A stretch of DNA of 64,000 nucleotides from Fragilaria radians. Its lineage: Eukaryota > Bacillariophyta > Fragilariophyceae > Fragilariales > Fragilariaceae. Shown in pieces: positions 11,753 through 22,508 of the stretch. The DNA is taken from positions 494,420-558,419 of the forward strand of contig CAAAJI010000010.1 of NCBI GenBank assembly GCA_900642245.1. Reading direction: 5' to 3'. How positions within the stretch are numbered: position 1 is the first letter of the stretch; every line of letters begins with the position of its first letter. Below the pieces are notes generated by a model, which searched no databases, was not told where the DNA came from, and worked only from the letters and a program-made list of their open reading frames with translations. A program made the position numbers and the translations under genes.

Positions 11753-14700
11753 CTTGAAACTCTTGTTCCAATGATTGTGATAACTACCTATGGAAGGGAT
11801 GAGGATGACCACATACAGCTCATCGAGTGACGGACGAACGAAAATGCCAGAGGACATTCATTGAGAACCTCTTACTCGTTTCGAATTTACACAATGGGGA
11901 TTCGGGATAAAACACTTTTCGGGTTCCTTGCTTTTCTTCCGAGTTCTTTTTCATAGGATTTCTTTTTCATTTTTCATCCATTGGAGCTTAAACTTACTTG
12001 AATAAATCATAATAACTTTTTTGCACCTCTACTAGTAATTGTTGCTTTTGTTAAATGTCACAATTAGAAAATAATTTGTAACATGTTATTATGGAAGGAA
12101 CAGCTTTAGGATTTCAAACAACATTAAAGAATATAGTGTAGTACTTTTGGATGCAAAGTGCATTTCACTGGCTTATTAGATATAGAAGTATTAACTTCAT
12201 AGGGGTATGATTGTGCAAACCAGAATTTTTATTATCTAGATTTAGAATAAGACTTTCAAAGATGGCACATTTCATGAGAAAATACTTTAGCTACCTTGAA
12301 CTATCTACCCTTTCCCCACATGACAAATCAGCATACATGCGTCAATATGCAAGGGCATGCGTCCCCAGATATAGAAATTGTTCAATAAATGATAGAATGT
12401 TCCTGCAATGTGATTGGATCCTTTGGATTCCTTGGTCTAATCTGGATGATTCCCGCTTGACAAGGCAACATGATTGAAAATTGACATCAGTCATCATTGC
12501 CCTCATCTTAAAAGCATATTAATTACAAAATACATCTTGAATGAGTCCATCTACGCAACTCCTAGCAAACTTTTATTCAAAGGAGCTAAAGGCTCCTTTC
12601 CGCACAACCACATGTTGTGATAGTAAGTGACTACCCCTACAAATGGTGAAGTGGGTGGTTTCGATCTTTTTGTGTTCTGGTTGATTTCCTAGTCAAGTAA
12701 TCGAATAACCATGATTTTGTTTTTACAGAGAAAACAGGTTTTGAAGCATTAGGTCTCATGCTAGAGGTCGAGAATCCTTTTAGACGCTTTTGGTTGTTAA
12801 AATTAGAAAATCATCAAGGTACTTTTTTTCTTCTACATTTTCCATATCATCAGGAGTAGTTTTGATTTTGTTGGCTTAGCGCTTGAACTTCTATTTCCAC
12901 AAATCTCACGATCTTATTGCGTAATTTCTGTTCCAATTGTCTAGGAATATTGAATTTAAGCGCTTGTGGATTTGTCCATCAATTGCAAGCACACGGGCTC
13001 CAATTTAAATTCTCCCATTTTCATCTTTTGGAGAAATTAAATCAATCAATGCTTTCACTCTTGGTTGAGGCCTTTAACGTCTTGATGACTTCATCTAAAA
13101 TTGCAGGCTCGTGTTTTGCATTAGACTTTTAGCAGAACAAGAATATCTGTCTGCTAGTGTTTGTAGCTCATTTGCAGTCAAGTTGATCTTCTTCAGAGAC
13201 TCCTGAGCTGCCAGAGTACCTAGTTCTTTATTTCGACTTGTATTTTCATCTCAAGTAACAGTATTGTCATTAAAGGTAAAGTAACTTTTGAATCCTTTCT
13301 TCGTTCCCCTAGAGGCTCATGGCCAGTAATCATATCCTCTCAGAACGGTCATTCACATGAAGAAGGTAACGATGTTGCATCATAAAAGTGAAAAAATCAA
13401 AAAGAGCAGTATTTTCGTTTAAAATGAAAGTCTATTAGAGTCCAAATGGTTTTATTTTTGTTATCATTTTTATAAGCTGTTTCGAGGAATACTTCTCAAG
13501 TATATGGCTGCTGCTGGCATCAGTCCCAGCCATTGCTTTGAATAAAGTTTCATCATGATCGACAGTGAGGATATATTGGGATGAGATCTTTTTTTTCAAC
13601 TGAGAACTGCTAGATATGATATGATGTTACTTGGAGAGGTAGACAGTATTCCTTATCTTTCTAACTACTAATCGTAAATTCTGTTTCGTTAAAGAGGAGG
13701 GGTTGAACCTTCCTGTTGATGTTGTTTGTCTTTCTTTGAAGGGAATACCAATAGCATTTTCCCGGGAGCAGCTTTCGCTCCAGAGCTAGAGTTTCTCTAT
13801 TATTTCAACGTAACAATGGCTTGACAATCTGCAGAACTTTGGTTGTTTTACATCAAAGTAACGCCACGCTTTGGAAGATTTCTGTTTTTACTATCTACTT
13901 GTAGGGAAGCCATACCATTGAGGCGCCAGATCCTTTTTAGTGTATCTAATTCCTTAATTTTAGACAGATCCTTTATAAGGTATTTCAGAAGTGTCCATTT
14001 CCGCCGACGTTGTTGATTGATGTCACTTCGAAGAATTGGCTTGATATGTAATCCTAAAATGTTAGTCAGCTATCGATGAGCAGGAATATCTACAACCTGA
14101 AGAGGTTGAGAAGGAGGTCATGAATGAGTGATTGCAAGATTTTTTCTTCAAATTATTTGACATTTTCAAAGATGATTTTGCAAAAAAAGGTTTAATGTAC
14201 GACCGTTGAAACTAAGTTGACATTCAAACGTCATTATTCCAATCCTTAATCTGTGATTAGCACAGAGCCTTCTTTCAGGAAAAAGTCGGAATGACTAGCT
14301 TTTCTACAGGAAGCATTGAGTCTGAAATTATGAGTAAGAAGATCAAAGTATAAATAGAAACTAACATTCCTCCATTTATAGGAATCTCCGAAACTTAGCT
14401 TCAAATACAAATAGATGTATGAGGAACTTTAATTAGCTTGTAAAGAGGGCACGTGTGTATCACCGTCCAATAGGAATTGGCCCAGTGTAAATACTTATTG
14501 CGAAGCAAAGGTATTAATGAAATATACAGTAAAAGACAATCATCCTAGGTAAAAGGCTTACAATGGAAAAAACGACGTTAATTTTGTCCACATTGGTTAG
14601 TTAACTTGAAAGAAGAAGCAGCAAAAGTCGAAACCAGTGCAGCCAACTCTGGAGCAGGTAACCTACAATTTGAAGTTGATAAGCAACGTTGAGTGTTAAT

Positions 14701-15152
14701 TGTGAGAAAAGCTAGAGAAGCTTCAAATTCACAGTATTGCCAACTTAATAATCTATTGCTGACTGGAAATCAATTGAATGTTTTGCAATTTATGAGCAGG
14801 TAGGACCAGCATCTACGTAGATATTACGTCGACATGAGTACACCAAAAAAACGATCTTTTTTGACGATTCGGAACTTGTGAACAAGGAAGGCCGACAAGA
14901 AACCTGCCTAGCAATATCTAAATTTTTTTGTACTGGTTCGGGGCCATAGTTGATGTTTTACTTCGCCACATTCATTCATGAAATGATTCGTCCTTACTTC
15001 TAAATTATTCTATAGAACACTTCTCGATTTTTGTAGGGGACAGAAGCTTTTCATCGCTTTTTTATGCTAATAAAAGTTGCTGTGGACACTGACTATTTGT
15101 TTCTTTCGAACTTTCTTATTGCCGTGCTGTTAACTAACGAAACTCGATACAA
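11753..15152. other. Long intergenic region with decayed coding-like pieces
   Basis: No intact gene is seen in 3.4 kb. On the minus strand a run of about 68 codons at roughly 13847-14055 is preceded by a splice-like acceptor (acattttag) and reads coherently ('KWTLLKYLIKDLSKIKEL', then 'LQVDSKNRNLPKRGVTLM'). Stop-interrupted but coherent stretches follow at about 12780-13100. They look like a degraded gene or transposon that I cannot assign. A perfect 8-bp hairpin (aaaggagc/gctccttt with a 5-base loop) sits at 12579-12599; its role is unknown. Confidence 0.4.
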
Positions 15153-16799
15153 ATGAGTATTGAACACGAGGAGTGCGATGAAATTCCTATTGCCAAAGAC
15201 GAGTGGGATTTTTGTTTAGCAAATCTTGATGACGATCGGTCAGAATCTTCGTCAATATCATTACCCCAACAGTTGCATCCAGCTGTGACACTTGGCATGA
15301 AGCGGGTTTCAACTTGTTACTTTTCGATTCATGGTTCCGAAGCCAATAGTAGCGTAGCTGATTTATTATCATTACTAGGACATGAAGATACAGAAGAGTT
15401 GGGAGCATTACCAAGGCATGAAAATGTGGGCCTCGAAGTTCTTTACGATGATATACTCATGCATGTCTTTACGTTTCTAGATTCTGAGTCTTTGCGTCAA
15501 TTTTCGGAAACAGCTCGAAAGCAAAATTTTGAATGCTTCTACTTTCTCCAGCTTCAATTACAGAGAGCCATGCTCCCCTGCATGGATGGCAAACGACAGA
15601 AGTCTTTGGATTTCACTGCAGTTTCGGGCTCCGGATGCATTTCACGATTGGCGAAGGTTCAACCAACAGCAGCCCAATCCATTCTGCAAGACTATCTTAA
15701 CAGCAACACGACTTTGAACAAAATGCCACTCTCGTATTCGATTGCATACCTACGTCACCTTCTAGCTCGAAACGGATTTCAGCAGCATATGACTTCAAGA
15801 TCTCCGTCTCAAGCCTTGGCAGGAGCTGCTGTTCTCATTACTATGATAGGGGCTGCATCATCATTTATGGAAATCCTGGACACAACAACGCTGCTTCAAA
15901 TGGGATTAGCTGGCTCTGTCTTAGCATCAACAGCTATGCATGAAAATAGTATGCAACGGACTGCAGAAGAAATGGCGAGCACCATGCAATCTCTCCCATT
16001 GCAAATGTGGCAACAATTACAGAAATTCGGTCAGGCAGAAGCCAAGTCGTCTTTGACTTTGAGATTAGATTCCGCTTTTCGAAAAGAAGATATATCCAGG
16101 AAATCCGATTTTGCAATGTGTTCTAAATCAAATGAACCCGCTTTCAATCATAATGAACCTCATTTACGCACTCCATCAGGGTGTGTAGGAGCCTACGCTC
16201 GTGCAGTGCGAAGTGCCTCTCTACAGTTGAGGGCTATAGTTCGTAGCGAACGTCAACGTAATTTTGCTGACCTTCCTGAAGTAGTGAGGGATTCCATTGC
16301 ACAACAATTTCTTCAAGCTTGTACCTCCGATGCCTCATTACTGGTTGTCCAAAATTTGGTACAGTCTCGAAAAATAATTGATGTAGACGCTTTCTTCCCT
16401 GGACCAGATGGTGTCGAGATGTGCGCGCTTCATGTTGCAGCTTATCATGGGGCATGTCGTATCTTGGAATTTTTGGTATCTGGTCTGGATGATAATTCTC
16501 CAGATCTTGATGGTGGCCTTGCCAATGTGAACATTCGTGATTCTAATCGTTGGACTGCCATGCATTTTTGTGCAGGAGGGAACTCCGTAGAAGCTGTACA
16601 GATTCTCGCTCGCCACGGTGCAGCTTTAGCAGAAGAGGCAGACAACGGATATACCCCATACCATTGGGCTCAACGCTTGTCTAGTCATGAAGTTGCAGCA
16701 GAGCTACAACGCTTGGGAGCTGATCAACGATTCTTAACTCGAAGTGGACCGCTATCAGCTATTGCAAGCCGTTTCTTTGCAAGAATACCATCACATTGA
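15153..16799 (+). CDS. F-box-like protein with C-terminal ankyrin repeats
   Basis: A single exon encodes 548 residues from ATG at 15153. An F-box-like segment lies at about residues 92-130 ('LEVLYDDILMHVFTFLDSES'), preceded by an acidic N-terminus. A pair of hydrophobic helices ('LAGAAVLITMIGAASSFMEI', 'LLQMGLAGSVLAST') occupies about residues 225-270. Three ankyrin-type repeats near the end are marked by 'MCALHVAAYHGACRILEFLV', 'WTAMHFCAGGNSVEAVQILA' and 'YTPYHWAQRLSSHEVAAEL'. F-box proteins link Skp1-cullin ubiquitin ligases to substrates and ankyrin repeats are common substrate binders, so an E3 adaptor role is plausible but inferred. The hydrophobic pair is unusual for such an adaptor and may mean membrane association. 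Confidence 0.8.
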   Translation: MSIEHEECDEIPIAKDEWDFCLANLDDDRSESSSISLPQQLHPAVTLGMKRVSTCYFSIHGSEANSSVADLLSLLGHEDTEELGALPRHENVGLEVLYDDILMHVFTFLDSESLRQFSETARKQNFECFYFLQLQLQRAMLPCMDGKRQKSLDFTAVSGSGCISRLAKVQPTAAQSILQDYLNSNTTLNKMPLSYSIAYLRHLLARNGFQQHMTSRSPSQALAGAAVLITMIGAASSFMEILDTTTLLQMGLAGSVLASTAMHENSMQRTAEEMASTMQSLPLQMWQQLQKFGQAEAKSSLTLRLDSAFRKEDISRKSDFAMCSKSNEPAFNHNEPHLRTPSGCVGAYARAVRSASLQLRAIVRSERQRNFADLPEVVRDSIAQQFLQACTSDASLLVVQNLVQSRKIIDVDAFFPGPDGVEMCALHVAAYHGACRILEFLVSGLDDNSPDLDGGLANVNIRDSNRWTAMHFCAGGNSVEAVQILARHGAALAEEADNGYTPYHWAQRLSSHEVAAELQRLGADQRFLTRSGPLSAIASRFFARIPSH

Positions 16800-17392
16800 T
16801 CATCATTGTGACCCAACGTTTTCGAACGACATTACTGTAGAATGGATTAATATATAACTATGTTGTCATCTCTAGACGATCGTGATTCTATGCATCGAAT
16901 CGATTTGAAGTAGCTATCAGATGGAGTTTAGATCCATAAATCCAAGCAAACGCGCTTTTATTTGATGCATTCTTTCAATTAATTTTGATTGTAACGTCTA
17001 TTTTCCTTTCTTGGCACACCACCTATATACCACAAGACTTCTCATTTCCTTTCCATTGTCACATTAGAAACCATTAGAGTAATAATCCTTGTCATAATAT
17101 TGCTTAATTTTAATACGGTTTGCTCTTTGAATGCAAGGCATGGGCTAATAAGACTCCTCAAGAGTTCAATACAGTTTACCGCATTAAATATCAATACAAA
17201 GTATACCATGGTAAATGTATTTTAGAAATTTCTAAATTGACTAATGAAAAGTGCACCATAAAGTTTTCTTCTGAAGGATAGGTTGATGACATACTTTTAA
17301 GAAATCTCTGGTTGATTCAAAGGTATTGGAGCACTAATTACGTGTGAAAGATGACATGATATAATTTCTAGACTTCAATTTCGCTTTGTTGT
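16800..17392. other. Intergenic between convergent genes
   Basis: This 593-bp AT-rich stretch lies between the stops of the F-box/ankyrin gene (+) and the aldo/keto reductase (-). It should contain both 3' ends. No structure or open frame of note is visible. Confidence 0.5.
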
Positions 17393-18548
17393 TTAATCTT
17401 CTGTGATAATCATCTTCACACCTTCTAGGGTTCCATCTTTAGAAGTATCTCGATTGACACATTTTCGATAGAGTTCAACAAAGGCTTTTATGTTTTCAGG
17501 AGAGGTCAAGCTATCCAGGGTATTCATTTCATCATCAGAAAGGATGAAGTCAAACACTTGTGCATTCTCTACCATGCGTTCCTTCTTTACAGACTTTGGC
17601 ACGTAGACAAATCCGTGTTGAATACACCAGCGACCTAGAACTTGAGCTACAGTTTTACCATGTGAAGCAGCAATTTTGAGCAATGTCGGATCCGTCATTG
17701 CTTTACCATCTCGCAGACTTCGATAGGACTGCAAGACAACACCATCCTTTTCAAAGTATTCAATTGTGTTCTTTCGATAGAGAAAAGGATTAATTTCTAT
17801 TTGATTGACGACTGGAAGAAACTCGATACCATTTTCTTTGAGCTCCTCGTAATCTTCAACAGCATAGTTTGATACTCCAATTCCCTTTATCTTGCCCTCT
17901 TTTTTCAAGACTTCCAACATTTTATACGCTTCTACATGCTTCCCCGGGACTGGCCAATGGATTACTTCACACCGAGAGGTATGCATTGTGAGTTTCAATA
18001 ACATATTGTAAAAAAGATACAACTCATCACGTACAATACAAGTCGACATAATCAGTGCCAAGGTCTGATAAGGTCTTCTCAAGCTGTTCACGCACAGCGT
18101 TTGGTCCTTTATCGATGGTCGATGTCCAGACTTTACTGCAGAGGAATAAGTCTTCCCTTTTGATTCCGCTGGTTGCTATGGCTTTGCCAATGTCAATTTC
18201 ATTTCCGTAGAACTCAGCACACTCAAAAAATCGATATCCACAATCCAGAGCATCTAAAATACATTCTTGCGTCGATTTTTCTGGCTTACTCATAGCGCTA
18301 CCCACAGCCGCTACAGAACTAGCCGACGCTGGCATGAATCCGACTTTGTAAGTCCCAAAACCAATACAAGGGTGTAACGTCCCGTCGCGTAATGTTATCT
18401 TTGGACATTGGAGAAGAGACTCTCGAGTGTTTTCTGAGACGGCAAAGGAAGGATTCATCATTGTCCGATGATGTAACCTAGAGGATGTTGTGAAAGAAGA
18501 TACAGGACGACTTAAAATCAAAGCAGAGAATGCCTGAACAAATTTCAT
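17393..18548 (-). CDS. Aldo/keto reductase with N-terminal presequence, 2 exons
   Basis: Exons 18035-18548 and 17393-17964 are joined across a 70-nt intron (GTACGT...GTGAAG), which restores the AKR signature 'DYVDLYLIHWP'. The product is 361 residues. NADPH-dependent AKRs reduce aldehydes and ketones on a TIM barrel. The tetrad positions here are E109 (in ECAEFYGNE), Y114, K139 (LFLCSKVW) and H174 (LIHWP); the first is normally Asp, so D-to-E is a conservative but notable change. The C-terminal half holds 'KGIGVSNY', 'VNQIEINPF' and the NADPH-binding 'YVPKSVKKERM'. About 45 residues precede the barrel: a hydrophobic start, then 'LSRPVSSFTTSSRL', with Ser-rich/basic composition and a Phe after a possible cleavage site. 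That recalls the bipartite plastid-targeting signals of diatoms. An insert of about 15 residues ('PASASSVAAVGSAMSKPE') sits after 'FGTYKVGF'. Confidence 0.92.
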
Positions 18549-20179
18549 TTTCTTCCACTAGGAAGAAAAATACAGACAAGACTGTCCGACAAACTAGTAC
18601 CAATGTTGCTAACTTTGGAAGATATCCAGTACCACTCGTCCATTAGGCGATTGCACAACTTAACATAGATGTGGAACAGTTACTGGGAGATTTTAACTGG
18701 AGGATCAAATTTCTAGTCTTAGCACCTAATCCGTTCTTTAAAATCGCATTTATCTAAGCCGCATTCGAAGGCTTCCTACGTGACCTAATCACCTCAAACA
18801 TCTGATATGTCACTATTCAATCCGTCTGTTTCACAGATATTGTCAATTGCATGCACTCCTACAATTCTCTGTTTCATGTTTTCTGCAATTTGGATTAAAA
18901 GGAACTCCCTGTTAGGTGTTAGGTTGGGGTAAGTGATCATCATGATTCAGCTGACTCATTAACAAAGTCCTTGTCTAGAAACTGAAAATGAACTCGATTG
19001 TGGAATTCTTTGGATTATTCTCCGCCTTAAGCTATTTCTTGCATATGGTGCTGGAGATCCCAAGAGATGTGCGATTTCCACTTTCTGAACTTTATATCTT
19101 TCTCCTTGATTGACTTAATCTTGGCATTTATATTCATTGTTCTCAAGCTTTATATTCTTCTCCTTTTCTCTTCTAACCGTGATTCAGTCATCCTTGACTT
19201 CTGGTTTGTCATTCCACTTGTCTATTTGCTCAAACTTATTGCCAGACAGCTGCTTAATCAATTTGGATTGTACATTCCATGAATTTTGATGGCTTTACTC
19301 TATGCGGAGAGAGCACGATGAAATTTATAATTCAATTTAGACTATATCTATGATTGTCTCTTGTATTCGACTGATGTAAAGAGGTGGAGTGTAACATGAT
19401 TCGAAAAATTTCAATTACATCAATTTTCCAAGAAAGTTACACTATTCTTGGAACGCATTAGACTTGCATTACCTTTATAAGTAAATACTCATCATTGCAA
19501 ATTTAGCTGAACAAATATGATCTATTATCACCCAATTTTTAAGGGGAATCAAATGCCAAGTGGATATTCGTGATACTTTTAATTGAATTGGGAACAACTC
19601 TGATAAAGGTACCCAAAACTCTGTAACTGATTATTTTCCACAACTTTCTAACAATTTTGATAAAGTATTATCCTATAGTTTAGCATCCACATCATAGTGA
19701 CTAAAGTCTACCAGAATCTTTTCCTTACGATGTATTTACAGAATGAACATCATGATTAATTAAACTGATGGAAAAGTTGTTGATGCGCTGTTTGAATATT
19801 GTTTCTGTCCCTAAACACAAATATCTACGAAATGCTAGAAGTGTTTTCTTGAAAATCAAAGCATGGGTGACTAGAATATAATCTTAGAACAATTAGAATA
19901 CTGTCGCTTTCCTTGATACAAGTCAGTAACGTCTAGGTGTTTCTACTAAAGGCGAACTTCAAGGATATATACTCGAAATCAGCCGTATCAACGGCGACAA
20001 CTTGTGTAAATATCTCTCTCGGTCCATGCTTAGTTTATTACAAGAAAGATGTTAATGATGATGCAGGTATCGACATGATTTAGCTTTGCATCATCAGAAA
20101 AGTCTGCGTAGGATATCCATGATTCGTAATTTCACAAGTATGAGTAACAGCAAATTTAGGTCTGTCATTTGCAGTTTCA
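18549..20179. other. Intergenic with an unresolved coding-like island at 19930-20060
   Basis: Most of this 1.6 kb is AT-rich and featureless; a hydrophobic 71-codon frame at 19067-19282 looks random. Around 19930-20060 GC rises and frames are open on both strands. On plus, a stretch after a tctag acceptor reads 'VSTKGELQGYILEISRING' and ends at TGT TAA. On minus, a stretch reads 'KHGPREIFTQVVAVDTADFE' and ends in TAG. I cannot decide which is real. Confidence 0.4.
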
Positions 20180-20932
20180 TCAATTGATGTGCTTTAAGTT
20201 GCATTTATGATCATCGCAGTAACCAAGTCGTTGAAACTGAGGACATATAAGTGTATGACGATTTACCTTAATGTGTCTGAATGGACAAGACTCTTGTCGT
20301 GAACATCTCCCTTGACGTTGAAAAAAAGAGCAAATAGGTACCGTAGAGTTCTTTGGAACATCATGCCGCTTGTCACAGTTAGGCTTAATGCATAACAGAC
20401 CGCGACGAAAAGTGGAACAAATTGGAGAATCTTCATTTGGAAGCACTCGAATAAGCCCTGTACTGAAGCAGCCATTCGTTGAATCCTTTGTCCTATAGGA
20501 AAAATCTGTCATTCTGATCACACTTGAATCAGTACTGTCCGAAACTTGAATACGTTGAAATTTGTTTGAATGCGGTCTACGCTGTTGAATTTGCTTTTCC
20601 AAAAACGCTTGTTTTCGGTCTGCATCTTCCTTCTGTGCTCGATTTTCTGAGATGAGTTTGTTGTGTCCTTTGTATATCAGGCCATTTTCTATAACAGCAT
20701 TATTTATTTCAGTTCTCTGGCGCTTCAATTTCTGCTTTGCCATGACTTCGTGTTCCAGTCGAGTTTGAGATACAAGCTTATTCTTCCCCAAAGCTCGCAT
20801 ACCGGCGATCGAATTTTCATTGATGACAGATGTTGGTTGATTATCTTCGATGTTTAACAAGCTATTCTGTTGTCCTGTCGACTTTCCGTCCTTGAAGATG
20901 GCTTCGCTCATGATTACCTTGCTTGATTTCAT
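20180..20932 (-). CDS. CCCH zinc-finger protein, ZC3H3-like
   Basis: A single exon encodes 250 residues from ATG at 20932. The first 160 residues are basic and glutamine-rich with a twice-used 'NKL(V/I)S(Q/E)xR' motif ('GKNKLVSQTRLEHE', 'GHNKLISENRAQKE'). The C-terminal 80 residues contain three CCCH fingers: 'ICSTFRRGLLC...NC..RH', 'ICSFFQRQGRC...CPFRH' and 'ICPQFQRLGYC...CNLKH'. The linker 'VPKNSTVPICSFF' and the order of fingers resemble ZC3H3, an RNA-binding protein of mRNA 3'-end processing and nuclear export, although that protein has five fingers. Assignment is by motif shape. The gene shares a 139-bp divergent promoter with EMC5. Confidence 0.78.
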   Translation of the reverse strand: MKSSKVIMSEAIFKDGKSTGQQNSLLNIEDNQPTSVINENSIAGMRALGKNKLVSQTRLEHEVMAKQKLKRQRTEINNAVIENGLIYKGHNKLISENRAQKEDADRKQAFLEKQIQQRRPHSNKFQRIQVSDSTDSSVIRMTDFSYRTKDSTNGCFSTGLIRVLPNEDSPICSTFRRGLLCIKPNCDKRHDVPKNSTVPICSFFQRQGRCSRQESCPFRHIKVNRHTLICPQFQRLGYCDDHKCNLKHIN

Positions 20933-21071
20933 TGAGCAGAGGTAGTAGTAGTTAATCCAGTGCGTTTAATCTACGGCCAATTCGAAAACGAAATTTTTGC
21001 GTCCCAAATGTTGTAGTGTAGTGTACTGTGTTGATTTGGCCCAAAGAATGACTACAGTAGGTGTGTAAACG
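20933..21071. promoter_or_regulatory. Compact bidirectional promoter between CCCH gene and EMC5
   Basis: Only 139 bp separate the start codons of the two divergent genes, so both core promoters and 5' leaders must lie here or overlap. I see no clear TATA box. The regulatory role follows from geometry, not from recognised motifs. Confidence 0.5.
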
Positions 21072-21461
21072 ATGGGGAGTACACCAAAACCTAAGGTGAA
21101 AAAAAAAGCCAGCAACAGCCCACACACATTCAAGTCTAACAATCTGCCTTTGCTTTCTAAAATGTCATTCGCATGCATCTGCTCTGGGGTGCTTCTTATT
21201 CTTCACTCTGCATACTCATGCTTGCACTATAGAGGTCTCGTTAAGGAATTCACAGAAGTGGCAATCCCACCCTTTGATGTCAAGTTCGAAATATGTTTGG
21301 GCTTTCTTTTGGTCCTGACAGGACAGCTGATGTCAACTGGGCCACTCAGGACTGTAATGGGGAATTGTAGAACTAGGATATCACAATACAAGACAAGAGA
21401 ATTTGATCATTACCAGAATCGTGGAGCGGCGATTATGCGAAAGATTAAACAATTGCAGTGA
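21072..21461 (+). CDS. EMC5: ER membrane protein complex subunit 5 (EMC5/MMGT family)
   Basis: An intronless frame encodes 129 residues, the usual size of EMC5 (about 105-130). Two membrane segments are visible: about 32-50 ('FACICSGVLLILHSAYSCLH') and about 73-90 ('FEICLGFLLVLTGQLM'). Between them is the family-type loop 'HYRGLVKEFTEVAIPPFDVK'. The tail 'REFDHYQNRGAAIMRK' matches the cytosolic C-terminus of the family. EMC inserts tail-anchored and polytopic proteins into the ER membrane. The N-terminal 28 residues are basic (KPKVKKK). Confidence 0.88.
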   Translation: MGSTPKPKVKKKASNSPHTFKSNNLPLLSKMSFACICSGVLLILHSAYSCLHYRGLVKEFTEVAIPPFDVKFEICLGFLLVLTGQLMSTGPLRTVMGNCRTRISQYKTREFDHYQNRGAAIMRKIKQLQ

Positions 21462-21591
21462 ATGGATTTGCCATAGGCAAAGAAAACATTTTTGACGCGT
21501 TTCGCACGGGAGGAAAATCTCAATCTTATTGATCAGACAGTGTAGTTAAGGCAAAGATCTTTCACCGCTCTTCAGTCTACAAGTCTGTGAT

Positions 21592-21815
21592 TCATGACTT
21601 TATTAACTCCTTAAAGGATGCTTCTTCGACTTTGTAATTTCGTGTCGTTTGTACTTGTAGAGTTACGGGATCATGGTGAACAATACCAAGCAAGCCCTGG
21701 ACTGACTTAGGCACTTTGCCACAGTTGAGCTGGCCATTCGCTTATCTTTGTTTTAGTTTAGGATACAATAATCAACTATACCTACTGTAAACATTAAAGT
21801 ACGCCGTTTGTCCAT
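21592..21815 (-). CDS. Two-exon 60-residue protein of unknown function
   Basis: Exon 1 (21782-21815) encodes MDKRRTLMFTV and one base. Exon 2 (21592-21740) starts ANGQLNCGKVPKSVQ and ends EEASFKELIKS before TGA. The 41-nt intron has a GTATAG donor and a TAAG acceptor and joins in phase 1. Exon 2 keeps coding character for 49 codons and is richer in GC than the flanks. The gene is convergent with EMC5, 130 bp away. The intron is extremely short, but the HSF-type gene 1 kb away needs one of 44 nt, so such introns seem real in this genome. I recognise no family. It may be a complete micro-protein or the 3' end of a larger spliced gene. Confidence 0.5.
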
Positions 21816-22508
21816 GGCAGCAATCGGGAACCTGAGTGTGCTTAAGCCATGCTAACTGCTAGGAGCAAAACGCCAGAATTAGCATTCGCAACCAGGCAAC
21901 AATTGTACAAACAACCCCTGTACGAAATGGGAAAACTGGCTGTAGCTTCTCAATCATCAGAACAACTATATAGTGAATAAAGTACTCCTGTTTGGGATCA
22001 ATGCCAAGATTCTAATGCTTTGTAGATCACACCATCCCCACTGCCTACTGCCTTACCTGAAAGAGCACATGTCAAGGTACTACTGGAAATGAGAAACTCT
22101 TGAAAGGGCAATCCTCATTTTCATCGAGATGAGTGTGCAAACTTCAATGCAATACCAAATCATCTACACTCTGGAACAATATGTGACAACATTGACACAC
22201 CATCTAAATCTTCATGCTTACAGAAATGGATTGAATTAGTCTTTCATGAACGACAGAAATTTGGACCATGCATGCAATGCTTTTGATCAAAGGTAGAAGT
22301 GATGTTGAGGTATGTATACTAAACCATCAAACAAGGCTTATTAAACAACTGAAACAAAAACATCATTAAATACTTTGTTAAAAGTAAATTGTAAGCCTTG
22401 ATGGCGTAGAATCCGACATGAAGGGAAAATTCACATTGTATTAAATTCTAAATAAAAGGTGGAAGCAGATTCACATCAACGAAAGATTATGAATCCTTTG
22501 GTGGTCGA
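21816..22508. other. Intergenic, nothing seen
   Basis: This 690-bp AT-rich spacer lies between the micro-gene and the 3' end of the HSF-type gene. No open frame or repeat of note. Confidence 0.5.

Noticed and set aside
11753..11857. N-terminal extension of Sec61 alpha
   Set aside because: The extra residues have no counterpart in Sec61 alpha, whose conserved N-terminus starts at the ATG at 11752.
12579..12599. 8-bp perfect hairpin as a histone-type 3' stem-loop
   Set aside because: Sequence and loop differ from the histone element and no histone gene is adjacent.
19067..19282. 71-codon hydrophobic frame
   Set aside because: AT-rich sequence readily gives Phe/Leu/Ile-rich chance frames; no motif, no codon contrast with flanks.
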